The notes: generated from the letters alone by a model not told the origin. DNA of 64,000 bases from Exiguobacterium marinum DSM 16307 (GCF_000620845.1 NZ_KK211189.1:1441662-1505661); one strand, 5' to 3'; positions 49,672-59,007 are shown, counted from the stretch's first letter. Program-made: numbers and translations.

Positions 49672-50010
49672 ATGCGTAATCCATTGTTACCGTTTGCGGC
49701 AATCGCAATCGTCGCAATTATTGCCATGGTATCATTATCGTATTTTGGTGTGAATCAGGCGCAACAAGCGGCTGAAGGTCCAGCAGTCACTGAAATGAAC
49801 CCAGAAGAGTTATACGCAGCGAAGGGTTGCACAGGTTGCCACGGCGGAAACCTTGAAGGTGGCGTAGGTCCAGCGCTTACTGGAGTAGGTGATCGCCTTT
49901 CACCAGAAGAAATCGCAAACATCATCGTCAATGGACAAGGATCGATGCCAGCAGGTCTTGCATCGGCTGAAGAAGCAGAAGTGCTTGCGAACTGGTTGAT
50001 TGAACAATAA
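49672..50010 (+). CDS. cccA: Membrane-anchored cytochrome c550
   Basis: A 112-residue class I cytochrome c with an N-terminal membrane anchor (about residues 6-25) and the heme motif CTGCHGG near residue 46; the axial Met is in GSMPAG near 95. It passes electrons in the respiratory chain on the outer membrane face. Same position after sigA as in B. subtilis. ATG with GAGGGGGAA upstream. Confidence 0.95.
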   Translation: MRNPLLPFAAIAIVAIIAMVSLSYFGVNQAQQAAEGPAVTEMNPEELYAAKGCTGCHGGNLEGGVGPALTGVGDRLSPEEIANIIVNGQGSMPAGLASAEEAEVLANWLIEQ

Positions 50011-50017
50011 GAGGTTG

Positions 50018-50044
50018 CGCACTCCATAATGGGGTGCGTTTTTT
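50018..50044 (+). terminator. Intrinsic terminator after cccA
   Basis: Stem CGCACTCC/GGGGTGCG with ATAAT loop and T6. Confidence 0.88.
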
Positions 50045-50045
50045 G

Positions 50046-50074
50046 TTGTCGAAGTGCGGAGAATTCGATACGCT
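50046..50074 (+). promoter_or_regulatory. Possible promoter of trmK
   Basis: TTGTCG (50046-50051) and TACGCT (50069-50074) at 17 nt spacing, directly after the cccA terminator. Confidence 0.45.
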
Positions 50075-50106
50075 AAAGAAGAAGTAGAACAAAGGAGTTG
50101 TCTTGA

Positions 50107-50823
50107 ATGCAAGAACGTATCATCTTAGACCGCCGCTTGAAGCAGGTTGTCGATTATATCCCTAAAGGAAGTGTGCTCGCCGATATCGGGTCGGATCATG
50201 CATACGTACCATGTTATGCCCTTCAACAAGGAATCATTTCAAAAGGAATCGCAGGAGAAGTGAATGTAGGTCCGATGGAGGCTGCAAGAGCACAAGTGGA
50301 CCTGATTGAATCCCTTGATGCAATCGATGTGCGACTTGGTGATGGTCTCGCAGTATTGAAAGAGGATGAGGCAACTTGTATCTCGATTTGCGGGATGGGA
50401 GGGAGTTTGATTCGTTCCATCCTTGAAGCAGGTAAAGAGAAATTGGGTGCGGTCGAACGTCTCATTCTTCAACCTAACGTCGACGGGCAGCACGTTCGAA
50501 GCTGGTTGCTTGAGAATGGCTATGTCCTCGTCGAAGAGGCGATTGTGGAAGAGAACGATAAGGTATATGAGATTCTTGTGGGCGAAAAAGGGATAGAAAC
50601 GATTTACAGTGAAGAAGTGAATGAACGGAATTGGCAATTGTTATTCGGTCCCTTTCTCATTCAGGAACGACCAGAACCATTCAAGCTCAAATGGAGTCGA
50701 GAAGCAGATAAGTTGGAGTACGTTCTCGGTCAAATGGCAGACGGGATTCAGTCAGAGGCACTGATTCAAAAACAAGTCGAATTTAAGAAAATGCGTGACA
50801 AGATGAGAGAGGTGAGTCAGTAA
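50107..50823 (+). CDS. trmK: tRNA (adenine22-N1)-methyltransferase
   Basis: A 238-residue SAM-dependent enzyme making m1A22 in tRNA. Rossmann motif VLADIGSDHAYVPCYAL near residue 21 and SICGMGGSLIRSIL near 97 are diagnostic of the TrmK family. ATG with AAAGGAGTTG upstream. Its stop overlaps the next start by one base (TAATG). Confidence 0.94.
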   Translation: MQERIILDRRLKQVVDYIPKGSVLADIGSDHAYVPCYALQQGIISKGIAGEVNVGPMEAARAQVDLIESLDAIDVRLGDGLAVLKEDEATCISICGMGGSLIRSILEAGKEKLGAVERLILQPNVDGQHVRSWLLENGYVLVEEAIVEENDKVYEILVGEKGIETIYSEEVNERNWQLLFGPFLIQERPEPFKLKWSREADKLEYVLGQMADGIQSEALIQKQVEFKKMRDKMREVSQ

Positions 50824-51935
50824 TGGCGAATGGCAATCAAGTGATTCAATTATTTGAAGAGTTTGCACCGAAACATCTGGCAGTCGAAGGTGATAAAATT
50901 GGTTTGCAAATCGGTACGCTAAATAAAGAGGTTAAGCGGGTTATGGTGACACTCGATGTTCTCGAATCGGTCGTTGACGAAGCGATTGAGAACGAAATCG
51001 ATTTGATTATTGCGCACCACCCCCCGATTTTTAGCCCGTTATCTCAAGTTAATGATCGCTCCACGGCAGGAAAAATTACGATGAAGTGCATTCAGCATAA
51101 CATTGCGGTCTACGTCGCACATACGAACTTAGACGTGTGTGTCGGTGGTGTCAATGACTGGATGAGTGAAGCAATCGGGTTGCGTGACACGAAAGTGCTC
51201 GTTCCGACGTATGAAGAGCCGGTCTATAAACTATCTGTATTCGTGCCAGAAACACACGCCCAGGACGTCTCCCGTGCCCTAGGAAAGGCAGGGGCAGGAC
51301 ATATCCGAGACTATGCGGATTGTCAGTTTCAGGTTTCGGGGACAGGACAATTTACTCCGCTTGATGAAGCGACCCCGTTCATTGGGCGTCCGCATGAAAC
51401 CGAGCAAGTGAATGAGATGAAAATTGAAACAGTCGTTCGCGAAAGTCAGAAAAAGCGTGTCTTGAAAGCGATGAAAGATGCACATCCTTATGAAGAAGTC
51501 GCGTATGACTTGGTCCGTGATGAGATTGACGGACATGTGTATGGTCTAGGACGAATCGGACGACTCGAACGAGCGCTGACACTCGAAAAGTTCGCTGATC
51601 ATGTAAAGACAAGCTTTGGCGTAGAAGGCGTGCGAGTCGTTGGTGATTTAGAGCGGTCAATTGAAAAAGTAGCCGTATTAGGTGGGGATGGGAATAAATA
51701 TGTATCAGCAGCTCATTTTAGAGGAGCGGATGCATATGTGACAGGTGACTTATACTTCCATGTGGCCCATGATGCGATGGCTTTAGGGCTTGCGGTAGTA
51801 GATCCAGGTCATCATGTCGAGAGTGTCATGAAACGAGGAGTCGTCGATATGCTTAGCGAGAAATTTTTGAAGGCAAAAATTGATGTCGACTTGATGATTT
51901 CCGAAGTAAACACGAACCCGTTTAAGTTTAGATAA
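50823..51935 (+). CDS. yqfO: Nif3-like dinuclear metal protein YqfO
   Basis: A 370-residue NIF3-family protein with metal-binding motifs IAHHPPIFSPL near residue 62, YVAHTNLDV near 98 and DPGHHVES near 325. A CutA-like insert (about 135-230, LSVFVPETHAQDV) is present, as in B. subtilis YqfO. It was once listed as GTP cyclohydrolase I type 2; the true role is unsettled. Coupled to trmK. Confidence 0.93.
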   Translation: MANGNQVIQLFEEFAPKHLAVEGDKIGLQIGTLNKEVKRVMVTLDVLESVVDEAIENEIDLIIAHHPPIFSPLSQVNDRSTAGKITMKCIQHNIAVYVAHTNLDVCVGGVNDWMSEAIGLRDTKVLVPTYEEPVYKLSVFVPETHAQDVSRALGKAGAGHIRDYADCQFQVSGTGQFTPLDEATPFIGRPHETEQVNEMKIETVVRESQKKRVLKAMKDAHPYEEVAYDLVRDEIDGHVYGLGRIGRLERALTLEKFADHVKTSFGVEGVRVVGDLERSIEKVAVLGGDGNKYVSAAHFRGADAYVTGDLYFHVAHDAMALGLAVVDPGHHVESVMKRGVVDMLSEKFLKAKIDVDLMISEVNTNPFKFR

Positions 51936-51941
51936 CCTAAA

Positions 51942-51975
51942 ATCCCCCATCCTCATATAAGAGAATGGGGGATTC
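51942..51975. terminator. Bidirectional terminator between yqfO and ispH
   Basis: Arms AATCCCCCATCCTC and GAGAATGGGGGATT; the core 8-bp stem is perfect. It lies between convergent genes. Confidence 0.78.
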
Positions 51976-51977
51976 CT

Positions 51978-52931
51978 TCACTTCCGCAATGCTTTAACTT
52001 TTGGTAAGATACTTCGAAGCTCGAGATACGGCGTTTTATCGTGCGTGCTCAAATCTTCAGGTTCGTACTGTGACAAGAAGTCGATCACTTTTTTAGTAAT
52101 TGGAGTAGGTGTAGAGGCACCGGACGTCACGGCAACGGTCTCCACACCTTCGAGCCAATCCATATCCAGTTCGCTCAAGTCACCGATGCGATACGCATTC
52201 GTACCGGCGATTTCTTTTGATACTTGTGCCAAGCGATTCGAGTTATTTGATTTAGGATCTCCGACGACAATTAGTAAATCGCAGTCACCAGCCTGTTCAG
52301 CAACGGCTTCCTGACGTACTTGTGTCGCGTTACAAATTTCGTTATGCACTTCAATATGCGGATAACGTGCCTGGATTTTTTCAATCAATGTGGAAACGTC
52401 CCATTGACTCATCGTCGTCTGGTTTGTCACAAGAATTTTTCGTTCAAACAATCGACTCGGTAACTGATCGATTTCATGTTCGTATTGAATCAAGTGAACA
52501 TGGTCAGGTGCAACCCCGATTGCGCCTTCCGGTTCTGGATGTCCATGTTTTCCGATGTAAATGACATCATATCCTTCTGCTGTTTTTTCACGAATCAAAT
52601 CGTGTGTGACAAGTACGTCTGGACACGAGGCATCAACAATCGTCAACCCTTTCTCGATGGCCCGTTTGCGAACGAGTGGTGAAATTCCGTGTGCCGTGAA
52701 GACGACCGTACCACAATCAATTGTTTCGAGTGCCTGCATCCGATCATCACCATCGACCGTTTTGACACCGAGATCCTCAAATGCCTGTGTGACGTGACGA
52801 TTATGAACAATCATTCCAAGTATATGAATCGGGCGTGGCAAATCTGGATTTGCGACCGCCTCATTTGCGAGTTTCATGGCATCGACGACACCATAGCAAT
52901 ATCCGCGTGGACTAATTTTTTTAACTTTCAT
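51978..52931 (-). CDS. ispH: 4-hydroxy-3-methylbut-2-enyl diphosphate reductase
   Basis: A 317-residue [4Fe-4S] enzyme for the last MEP-pathway step giving IPP and DMAPP. Cluster cysteines are in [12 protein letters not shown] (Cys12), DASCPDV near residue 102 and [10 protein letters not shown] near 200; SNSTRLAQV-type substrate residues appear as [10 protein letters not shown] near 230. AAAGGAG ribosome-binding site. It is transcribed opposite to its neighbours and divergently from the sensor kinase. Confidence 0.97.
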   Translation of the reverse strand: MKVKKISPRGYCYGVVDAMKLANEAVANPDLPRPIHILGMIVHNRHVTQAFEDLGVKTVDGDDRMQALETIDCGTVVFTAHGISPLVRKRAIEKGLTIVDASCPDVLVTHDLIREKTAEGYDVIYIGKHGHPEPEGAIGVAPDHVHLIQYEHEIDQLPSRLFERKILVTNQTTMSQWDVSTLIEKIQARYPHIEVHNEICNATQVRQEAVAEQAGDCDLLIVVGDPKSNNSNRLAQVSKEIAGTNAYRIGDLSELDMDWLEGVETVAVTSGASTPTPITKKVIDFLSQYEPEDLSTHDKTPYLELRSILPKVKALRK

Positions 52932-53017
52932 ATGAAGACGAAGGCTCCTTTCGAAGTGCTTTCATACGTATTAGTCTAACATTGTTTCGAAAATACGAAA
53001 AGATTTGCGTGTATTCA

Positions 53018-53026
53018 TGCTATAAT
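53018..53026 (+). promoter_or_regulatory. Extended -10 promoter of the sensor kinase gene
   Basis: TGC-TATAAT forms an extended -10; no good -35 at 17 nt. It lies 26 nt before the GTG start. Confidence 0.6.
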
Positions 53027-53051
53027 TTTTAGGTTAGAAAGGAGGGACGCC

Positions 53052-54815
53052 GTGAATCGCATGAAACAATTGCATGAGCTTAGAAAATCTTACTTTTTCC
53101 AAATCACGTTCATTATTATCATTATTTTAGCACTTGTCATTTCATCGCTTGCCTTTTCTGCTGATCGCGTCACGGTGTCTCGAGCAGAAGAACTTGCAAA
53201 AGAACAATTTGATTATGCGATTGATGACAGTATTGAAAATATTGAGTCCCGAATCGGAAAATTGTATGAAGATTTAGTTTACCTTGGTGCTTATGTAGGA
53301 AACGAACCATGGATTGAAGAACGAATCCGAACAGGTTATTTGAATCAACGGACGAGTTTTACATCAATCTTTTATTATGATGCTAGGCAAGATTCGTTTA
53401 AATGGTACTCCGAACGGCAGGTCTCTTCATCTATTATTAAACGCGATCCTAAATTCATGGAAGTGTTGACTGCTAGTGGAAGAGAATTATATATGAGTGA
53501 CCCCATCATGATCAGTGGAGATATGGGAACTTTCTTATATGTTCCTGTCATCGAAGACAATCGACCGGTCGGAATCTTTGGCGGGAGTATCAGTGTCTTG
53601 AACTCTGATTTGTATCGTCGTTCGTTAGAATCTGCTAATGATGATATGATCTTATACTTGTTAGACAATCAAGGCGAAGTATTGACTACCTCATTCAATC
53701 TGGTCACAGATGCGGAGCGTCGTGTTTCGCGTGAAGTCATTGACGAAACGTTAGGACGAAACACGCGGACCATTCTAAGTACGGATGAAGACACGTTGAT
53801 GTATGAACCAGATGCCCGTGTCAGTGGATGGAGCATGCTCGCAAAACATCAGAATGATTCGGTGTACGAGACAGTGTATGATACGCGTTGGCAATACTTG
53901 ATGATCGCACTCGTCACATTTTTCTTGAGTATTCTCGTTGGGTTGTTACTCTCCCGTACATTGACAAACCCCCTTGTCGAGCTGGTCAATCGCATCAAAA
54001 AGCAACAATCCCTCGGAACGATCTCATTGGAACGAACTGGTTCAAAAGAAGTGGAAACGTTACTCGACACATATAACGATTATGCGCAGCGGATGGAAAC
54101 ATCTCGACGTGAACAGTTGAGCCAGCAACAGCTAATCTTACATCAAGAAAAATTAGCTTCACTTGGTCAACTGGCCGCGGGGATTGCGCATGAAATTCGA
54201 AACCCTTTGACCCCAGTGCACATCACGTTACAAATGGTACGAGAAGGACAGGGCAGCAAGGATATGGTCGACGTTGCCATTAAGGAGTTAGAGCGGGCAA
54301 ACAGTTTAATTTCGACGATGTTGACGCTCGCTAAGCCAGATCAGGCGGGGAAGTATGAAGAATGGATTAATATGATAGACTTTACGAAGCGTCTCGAATT
54401 TTTAATGGATGCTGAATGTTATAAGCGCCCGACTAAATGGGAATTACTTGTACCGAACGACATGCCACCATTTTATGCGTCATTTGATATGCTCGTTCAA
54501 ATCATTTATAACCTATTCAAAAACGCTGTTGATGCCGTGGAAACGGAGGGTGCAAAGGGAAGTGTGGTTGTTACGATTCTCTTTACGGAACAGGAGTATC
54601 GTTTCTTAATTGAAGACAATGGGGTTGGCATGAGTGAGGAACAACTTAAGATGTTCGGTTCCGCTTTCCATACAACGAAAGAGAGTGGGAACGGTCTTGG
54701 CATTTACATGATTCAAGAGTACTTGAAAAGTGTGAACGGTATGATGGAGATTGATAGTTCGTTAGGCAAGGGGACGGCGATTTTAATCAAAATCCCAAGG
54801 AGACAACCATCATGA
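53052..54815 (+). CDS. Orphan membrane sensor histidine kinase with Cache-type sensor
   Basis: A 587-residue kinase. TM1 lies at about residues 15-35, an extracellular domain (about 36-275) with dCache-like features (SIFYYDARQDSFKWYS, GTFLYVPVIEDNRPVGIFGG), TM2 at about 279-300, HAMP at about 301-355, then the kinase core. The phosphoacceptor His is near 380 (AAGIAHEIRNPLTP); the N box NLFKNAVDAVE near 490, G1 DNGVGMSE near 523 and G2 GNGLGIYM near 546 are all present, so it should be active. No response regulator gene is adjacent. It overlaps a sugar-binding-type protein by ATGA, its probable ligand partner. GTG start with AAAGGAGGG 7 nt upstream. Confidence 0.92.
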   Translation: MNRMKQLHELRKSYFFQITFIIIIILALVISSLAFSADRVTVSRAEELAKEQFDYAIDDSIENIESRIGKLYEDLVYLGAYVGNEPWIEERIRTGYLNQRTSFTSIFYYDARQDSFKWYSERQVSSSIIKRDPKFMEVLTASGRELYMSDPIMISGDMGTFLYVPVIEDNRPVGIFGGSISVLNSDLYRRSLESANDDMILYLLDNQGEVLTTSFNLVTDAERRVSREVIDETLGRNTRTILSTDEDTLMYEPDARVSGWSMLAKHQNDSVYETVYDTRWQYLMIALVTFFLSILVGLLLSRTLTNPLVELVNRIKKQQSLGTISLERTGSKEVETLLDTYNDYAQRMETSRREQLSQQQLILHQEKLASLGQLAAGIAHEIRNPLTPVHITLQMVREGQGSKDMVDVAIKELERANSLISTMLTLAKPDQAGKYEEWINMIDFTKRLEFLMDAECYKRPTKWELLVPNDMPPFYASFDMLVQIIYNLFKNAVDAVETEGAKGSVVVTILFTEQEYRFLIEDNGVGMSEEQLKMFGSAFHTTKESGNGLGIYMIQEYLKSVNGMMEIDSSLGKGTAILIKIPRRQPS

Positions 54816-55750
54816 AGGGACTTAAACATTATTGGCTCTGGTTGCCGATTATTTGGGCGATGACTATTCTTCTCATTACATCGATACAGTTACCGGAGAA
54901 AAAAATAAGGGAAAAAGAAGTTGGGTTCGTGTTTGTCAGTGATAAGCATGAACATGCGAACAAATTATTAGACTCATTTGTGCATACGGCCAATCAAAAA
55001 GGGTTTACTCCGATTCCGACGACGAGTGAGGACTCACGTGTCCTTGAAAAAGAAAAGCTAGATTCTTTGATTGACCGAGGTGTCGAGGCAATCTTTTTAA
55101 CGACGCTAGATGATACGTTTATTCAACCTTCATTAGAACGCGCTAAACGTGAAAACATTCCAATTATTGCAATTGATCGTATGATTGATCATTCGAGTGT
55201 CTTGACATCGGTCGTATCTGACAATGTCGATATCGGACGAATGGCAGCAGAACAGATTGCTGCGAAGTATAGTGATCTCGAACGACCGATTCGCGTGGTA
55301 GAGGTAAGGGGAACCCCGAAAGTCCGCTCCACGATGGACCGCAGCCTCGGGATTCGCGAATATGAGAAGGCAAATGCCGATCATTTTCAAATCATCGCAT
55401 CGATCACTGGGAATTACGATACGTTTCAAGCAGAAATTGAGATGTCTCGTTGGCTAGAAGAAGATATCCCTTTTGATGCCGTCTTTTCGCACAATGACGA
55501 TAATACGTTCGGTGTCGTCCGAGCTTTAGAAAGTCACGGTTTGACGGACAAGACCATCGTATCGGTGGACGGCATCTCAGATATCTATCCCCTCATTCAA
55601 AATGGGAAAGTCAATGCGACTGTCGTGCAGTCACCGAATGAGATGATGGAAGTCGGATTCAAAGCGCTCGAACTACATTTAAATGGAAAGAAAATTGCCA
55701 AACACTATTATTCAGCAAGTTATTTATACGAAGGTGTGGCAAAAGATTGA
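54812..55750 (+). CDS. Membrane-anchored sugar-binding-type periplasmic protein
   Basis: A 312-residue protein with an uncleaved N-terminal anchor (about residues 7-25; no lipobox Cys) and a type I periplasmic-binding fold like ribose-binding proteins and LacI cores. Motifs: VGFVFVSDKHEHANKLLDSF near 38, GVEAIFLTTLDD near 91, PIIAIDRMID near 115 and SHNDDNTFGVVRAL near 226. No ABC ATPase or permease is nearby. Its ATG overlaps the kinase stop, so the likely role is to bind a sugar-like ligand and signal through the kinase (inference), as in binding-protein-assisted two-component systems. Confidence 0.85.
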   Translation: MKGLKHYWLWLPIIWAMTILLITSIQLPEKKIREKEVGFVFVSDKHEHANKLLDSFVHTANQKGFTPIPTTSEDSRVLEKEKLDSLIDRGVEAIFLTTLDDTFIQPSLERAKRENIPIIAIDRMIDHSSVLTSVVSDNVDIGRMAAEQIAAKYSDLERPIRVVEVRGTPKVRSTMDRSLGIREYEKANADHFQIIASITGNYDTFQAEIEMSRWLEEDIPFDAVFSHNDDNTFGVVRALESHGLTDKTIVSVDGISDIYPLIQNGKVNATVVQSPNEMMEVGFKALELHLNGKKIAKHYYSASYLYEGVAKD

Positions 55751-55778
55751 TTGACAAATCATTTGATTCCGCTATGCT
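55751..55778 (+). promoter_or_regulatory. Sigma-A promoter of cshB
   Basis: Perfect TTGACA (55751-55756) directly after the preceding stop codon, and TATGCT (55773-55778) at 16 nt spacing. Confidence 0.65.
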
Positions 55779-55811
55779 AGGAAAAGTGGAAAGAAACAGG
55801 AGGTGTATCGA

Positions 55812-57155
55812 TTGAACAGCTTCCAACAGTTCAAATTGCTACCGTTTATGATTGATGCCTTAACAGAAAAGCGCATCACAAAACCGACCGATATACAAGC
55901 ACGGATTATTCCGGCTGCATTAAATGGTCGAGATATTATTGGAAAATCACAGACAGGAACGGGTAAAACACTTGCGTTCTTGTTACCGATCGTCGAAGCG
56001 ATCAACCCAGAAGAAGCATCAGTTCAAGCTATCGTAGTCGCCCCGACACGTGAACTCGCTTGGCAGATTCATGAAGAATTGAAATCGATTCTTATTAAAA
56101 ATCCGGATTATATCAAATCAAGTTTGATTGTCGGAGGAACAGACCGCGAACGTCAAATCGATAAGATGAAAAATCCACCACAACTCATCGTCGGGACGCC
56201 TGGACGAATCCTTGACTTGATGAAAGTGCAGGCTTTGTTCTCGCACAAAGTTACGCATTTTGTCGTCGATGAAGCCGACCAAATGCTCGATATGGGGTTC
56301 TTACCGGAAGTTGACCGCATCGCGCAGTCACTCCCGGAAAAACTTCAAACGATGGTCTTCTCAGCGACAATCCCTGAGAAACTTGAGCCGTTCTTGAAGA
56401 AATATTTGCACGATCCGCGCTTTGCTGAAGCAAGCCCTGAAGATCGTGTCGCACCAAAAATCAAACACCATGTCATTCCGGTCCGTCACCGTGACCGCAA
56501 AGACTTGACTGTTGAAATTGCAAAAGCAATTAATCCTTTTGTTTGTCTTGTATTCACAAATACGAAACAAGAAGCGGATGAATTGGAAACATCGTTCCGT
56601 GAAGCAGGATTAAATGTAGGTACGTTACATGGAGACATGCAAGCCCGTCGCCGTAAACAAGCCATCAAAGATATTAATGATGCCAAGTATCAATATGTTA
56701 TTGCGACTGATTTGGCGGCTCGCGGAATTGATATTTCAGGAGTTTCTCACGTCATCAACCACGGCATCCCGAAAGATCTTGATTTCTACACGCACCGTGT
56801 CGGTCGTACTGGTCGTGCGGGCGCATCAGGTGAGGCATATACTCTATACGAGGACCATGAAAATGGGCCGATCAATCGTCTCGAAGAGCGTGGGTTCGAA
56901 TTCACACACGTCGATTTGCGTAACGGTTCGATTCAACCGATTAAAACACGTCGTCGTCGCCAAACAGACCGGAAAATGAAAGTTTCGCATACGGCACATA
57001 GCCGTATGGCTGGTGAAATTAAAAAGGCGAAGAAAAAAGTGAAGCCTGGCTATAAGAAGAAATTTAAGTATAAGTTAAAAGAGACCGCATCACGCGAGCA
57101 TATGCAACAACAGCGCACGGATCGTCGGGCTGCACGCAAAAAAAACAAACGTTAA
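55812..57155 (+). CDS. cshB: DEAD-box RNA helicase CshB
   Basis: A 447-residue ATP-dependent RNA helicase. The Q motif is near residue 20; Walker A SQTGTGKTLAFL near 46, Ia PTRELAW near 80, DEAD box VVDEADQMLD near 153, SAT near 186, and motif VI HRVGRTGRAGASG near 330. The very basic C-terminus (about 380-447) probably binds RNA. CshB is a cold-associated helicase in Bacillus. The TTG at 55812 has AGGAGGT 7 nt upstream; an in-frame GTG at 55803 overlaps that site. Confidence 0.95.
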   Translation: MNSFQQFKLLPFMIDALTEKRITKPTDIQARIIPAALNGRDIIGKSQTGTGKTLAFLLPIVEAINPEEASVQAIVVAPTRELAWQIHEELKSILIKNPDYIKSSLIVGGTDRERQIDKMKNPPQLIVGTPGRILDLMKVQALFSHKVTHFVVDEADQMLDMGFLPEVDRIAQSLPEKLQTMVFSATIPEKLEPFLKKYLHDPRFAEASPEDRVAPKIKHHVIPVRHRDRKDLTVEIAKAINPFVCLVFTNTKQEADELETSFREAGLNVGTLHGDMQARRRKQAIKDINDAKYQYVIATDLAARGIDISGVSHVINHGIPKDLDFYTHRVGRTGRAGASGEAYTLYEDHENGPINRLEERGFEFTHVDLRNGSIQPIKTRRRRQTDRKMKVSHTAHSRMAGEIKKAKKKVKPGYKKKFKYKLKETASREHMQQQRTDRRAARKKNKR

Positions 57156-57161
57156 TCATTT

Positions 57162-57196
57162 GAAGAATCGACTTCTTGGAGTCGGTTCTTCTTTTT
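57162..57196 (+). terminator. Intrinsic terminator after cshB
   Basis: 12-bp stem GAAGAATCGACT/AGTCGGTTCTTC (one wobble) followed by T5. Confidence 0.88.
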
Positions 57197-57236
57197 GTGT
57201 AAACTAAAGAAAGAAGCATATGAAGGGAAGATGATG

Positions 57237-58139
57237 ATGTTAAAAATAGGTTCACACGTTTCGGTATCAGGTAAAAAGATGTTACTTGCAGGTAGTGAAG
57301 AGGCCGTGTCGTACGGGGCGAATACGATGATGGTGTATACAGGTGCCCCCCAAAATACACGACGTAAACCGATTGAAGATTTGAACATCGAGGCGGCCCT
57401 GAAGCATATGTCGGCACACGACATCGAGGAGATTGTCGTACATGCCCCGTATATCATCAATCTCGGAAATACGACAAAGCCAGAGACGTTCGAGTTGGCC
57501 GTTTCCTTTTTGACACAGGAATTAAAACGGGCTGAAGCACTACAAGCAGCTCGTCACGTTGTCCTCCACCCTGGAGCACATGTCGGCGCAGGAGAAGAAG
57601 TCGGTCTCGCCCGAATCATTGAAGGACTAAATGAGGTACTGACGGGTGACGAACAAGTGAAAATCGCGCTTGAGACGATGGCAGGAAAAGGGAGCGAACT
57701 CGGAAAGACGTTTGAAGAGCTTGCGACTATCATCGACGGCGTAACACATAATGATCGTCTGTCCGTTTGCTTTGATACGTGTCACGTTCATGACGCTGGG
57801 TATGATTTAGTCGGTGATTTAGACGGTGTAATCGAAGAATTCGATCGCATCGTTGGAATCGATCGTCTCGGCGTACTTCATGTGAATGATTCGAAGAACG
57901 TTCGCGGTGCGAAAAAAGACCGTCATGAAAACATCGGATATGGCGAGATTGGATTTGATACATTAAATCGTATTGTTCATCATGAGGCATTCGCACATCT
58001 ACCAAAAATTTTAGAGACACCATATATCCCAATCAGTGAAAAAACGAAAATTGCTCCATACAAACAAGAAATTGAGATGTTCCGTGCGAATCAATTTGAT
58101 TCTGAATGGCGTGATCAATTCACGCTAGCTCATCAATAA
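57237..58139 (+). CDS. nfo: Endonuclease IV (AP endonuclease)
   Basis: A 300-residue zinc TIM-barrel enzyme that cuts 5' of abasic sites in base-excision repair. It opens [17 protein letters not shown], with metal ligands in [12 protein letters not shown] near residue 65, [12 protein letters not shown] near 108, [12 protein letters not shown] near 180 and [20 protein letters not shown] near 218-237. Three ATGs stand in tandem (57231-57239); the last gives the family N-terminus and best spacing to GAAGGGAAG. A small zinc protein gene follows after 3 nt. Confidence 0.96.
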   Translation: MLKIGSHVSVSGKKMLLAGSEEAVSYGANTMMVYTGAPQNTRRKPIEDLNIEAALKHMSAHDIEEIVVHAPYIINLGNTTKPETFELAVSFLTQELKRAEALQAARHVVLHPGAHVGAGEEVGLARIIEGLNEVLTGDEQVKIALETMAGKGSELGKTFEELATIIDGVTHNDRLSVCFDTCHVHDAGYDLVGDLDGVIEEFDRIVGIDRLGVLHVNDSKNVRGAKKDRHENIGYGEIGFDTLNRIVHHEAFAHLPKILETPYIPISEKTKIAPYKQEIEMFRANQFDSEWRDQFTLAHQ

Positions 58140-58142
58140 GTG

Positions 58143-58712
58143 ATGAACGTCCTTCAGGTCGACCCGAATCGATACGACGTCTGGAACGCATTCCCGACTT
58201 ATTTCCTTGAGCAAAGTCCGGTTTATGTAAAAGGGAAAGTAACGACTCCGACAGCGTTTATCGAAGTGATTGGACATGGGATTGTGGCGGAAGCGGAGAT
58301 TTTGTTAGAAGAAAAGATTATGCGACCGGATGATCCATATTGGCTCGGTGATGGGGTAGAAGGCTTGGCAACGTATAGCTTGGTGGATCTGCTACAACTT
58401 CACTTTCATCATCCGCTATTAAAGATTGGCATGTATCAGGTGGATGAACCGTACGAGTCGATGCGGAAAAAGTGGAATGACGGCTATCACGTACCGTCGT
58501 CTAAATGGACGAAAGAGACTTATGAAGCGCATATATTTCGAGAAAAGCTATTCGCACCGTTGCCTCAATCGACCATGTGCTCGATTTGTCAAACTGACCT
58601 CGCAGTGCGTTACGGGAGTGATGCGATAAAATTGATGGAGTATCACCTTTCAGATGAGCATGGTATATGGATATGTCCGACCTGTCATAAAGCAATCCAT
58701 ACACTGTACTAA
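58143..58712 (+). CDS. Uncharacterised protein with C-terminal HNH-like zinc domain
   Basis: A 189-residue protein I cannot assign to a named family. The N-terminal two-thirds are mixed alpha/beta with no motif I recognise. The C-terminus has a C-x2-C pair (CSIC near residue 145), then MEYHLSDEHG, then C-x2-C-H and a further His (CPTCHKAIH near 179-187), the layout of an HNH nuclease zinc site, although the second His of the usual HH pair is Leu. It starts 3 nt after nfo with no good ribosome-binding site, so it is translationally coupled to a DNA-repair nuclease. Nuclease activity is unproven; it may be a degenerate, purely structural domain. Confidence 0.75.
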   Translation: MNVLQVDPNRYDVWNAFPTYFLEQSPVYVKGKVTTPTAFIEVIGHGIVAEAEILLEEKIMRPDDPYWLGDGVEGLATYSLVDLLQLHFHHPLLKIGMYQVDEPYESMRKKWNDGYHVPSSKWTKETYEAHIFREKLFAPLPQSTMCSICQTDLAVRYGSDAIKLMEYHLSDEHGIWICPTCHKAIHTLY

Positions 58713-58746
58713 AAAAGATGTCCCTTTTTGAGGGACATCTTTTTTA
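58711..58746. terminator. Bidirectional terminator between the HNH-like gene and the XapX gene
   Basis: Perfect 15-bp stem AAAAAAGATGTCCCT/AGGGACATCTTTTTT with TTTTG loop. The stop codons of both flanking genes overlap it. Confidence 0.92.
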
Positions 58747-58914
58747 GAATGGCCAGTTTGCCATAGCGAATTGATAGACTTTCATTCCAAGGAAGACCCC
58801 GAAGATGCCGACAACTCCTGGTAATACCGGTGGTGCCGGAAGTGGCAGTTTGAGTGCTGTAAAAATAGCACCGCAAATCAAACCAGCGAGTAATGATAGT
58901 AAAATTTCTTGCAT
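58744..58914 (-). CDS. XapX domain small membrane protein
   Basis: A 56-residue protein read from the complement, with two hydrophobic helices (about residues 3-22 and 32-50) and the signature KLPLPAPPVLPGVVGIFG between them, matching the XapX (DUF1427) family. Function unknown. GGAGGAATT ribosome-binding site. It is downstream of ppk on the same strand but has its own promoter (58971-58999) and an overlapping cre-like site. Confidence 0.85.
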   Translation of the reverse strand: MQEILLSLLAGLICGAIFTALKLPLPAPPVLPGVVGIFGVFLGMKVYQFAMANWPF

Positions 58915-58938
58915 GTATAATTCCTCCGTCTCTTTTAT

Positions 58939-58952
58939 TGAAAGCGCTTTAT
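58939..58952 (-). promoter_or_regulatory. Candidate cre site (CcpA) upstream of the XapX gene
   Basis: Read on the plus strand, TGAAAGCGCTTTAT fits the cre consensus TGWAANCGNTNWCA at 12 of 14 positions. It lies just downstream of the putative -10, a typical roadblock position for carbon catabolite repression. Confidence 0.55.
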
Positions 58953-58970
58953 AATGACGTAACCGAATTC

Positions 58971-58999
58971 ATTATACAATGACTTTCTTCTTTTGAGAA
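58971..58999 (-). promoter_or_regulatory. Putative promoter of the XapX gene
   Basis: On the minus strand TTCTCA (58999-58994) and perfect TATAAT (58976-58971) at 17 nt spacing, between the ppk stop and the XapX start. Confidence 0.55.
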
Positions 59000-59007
59000 G
59001 TCTAACA

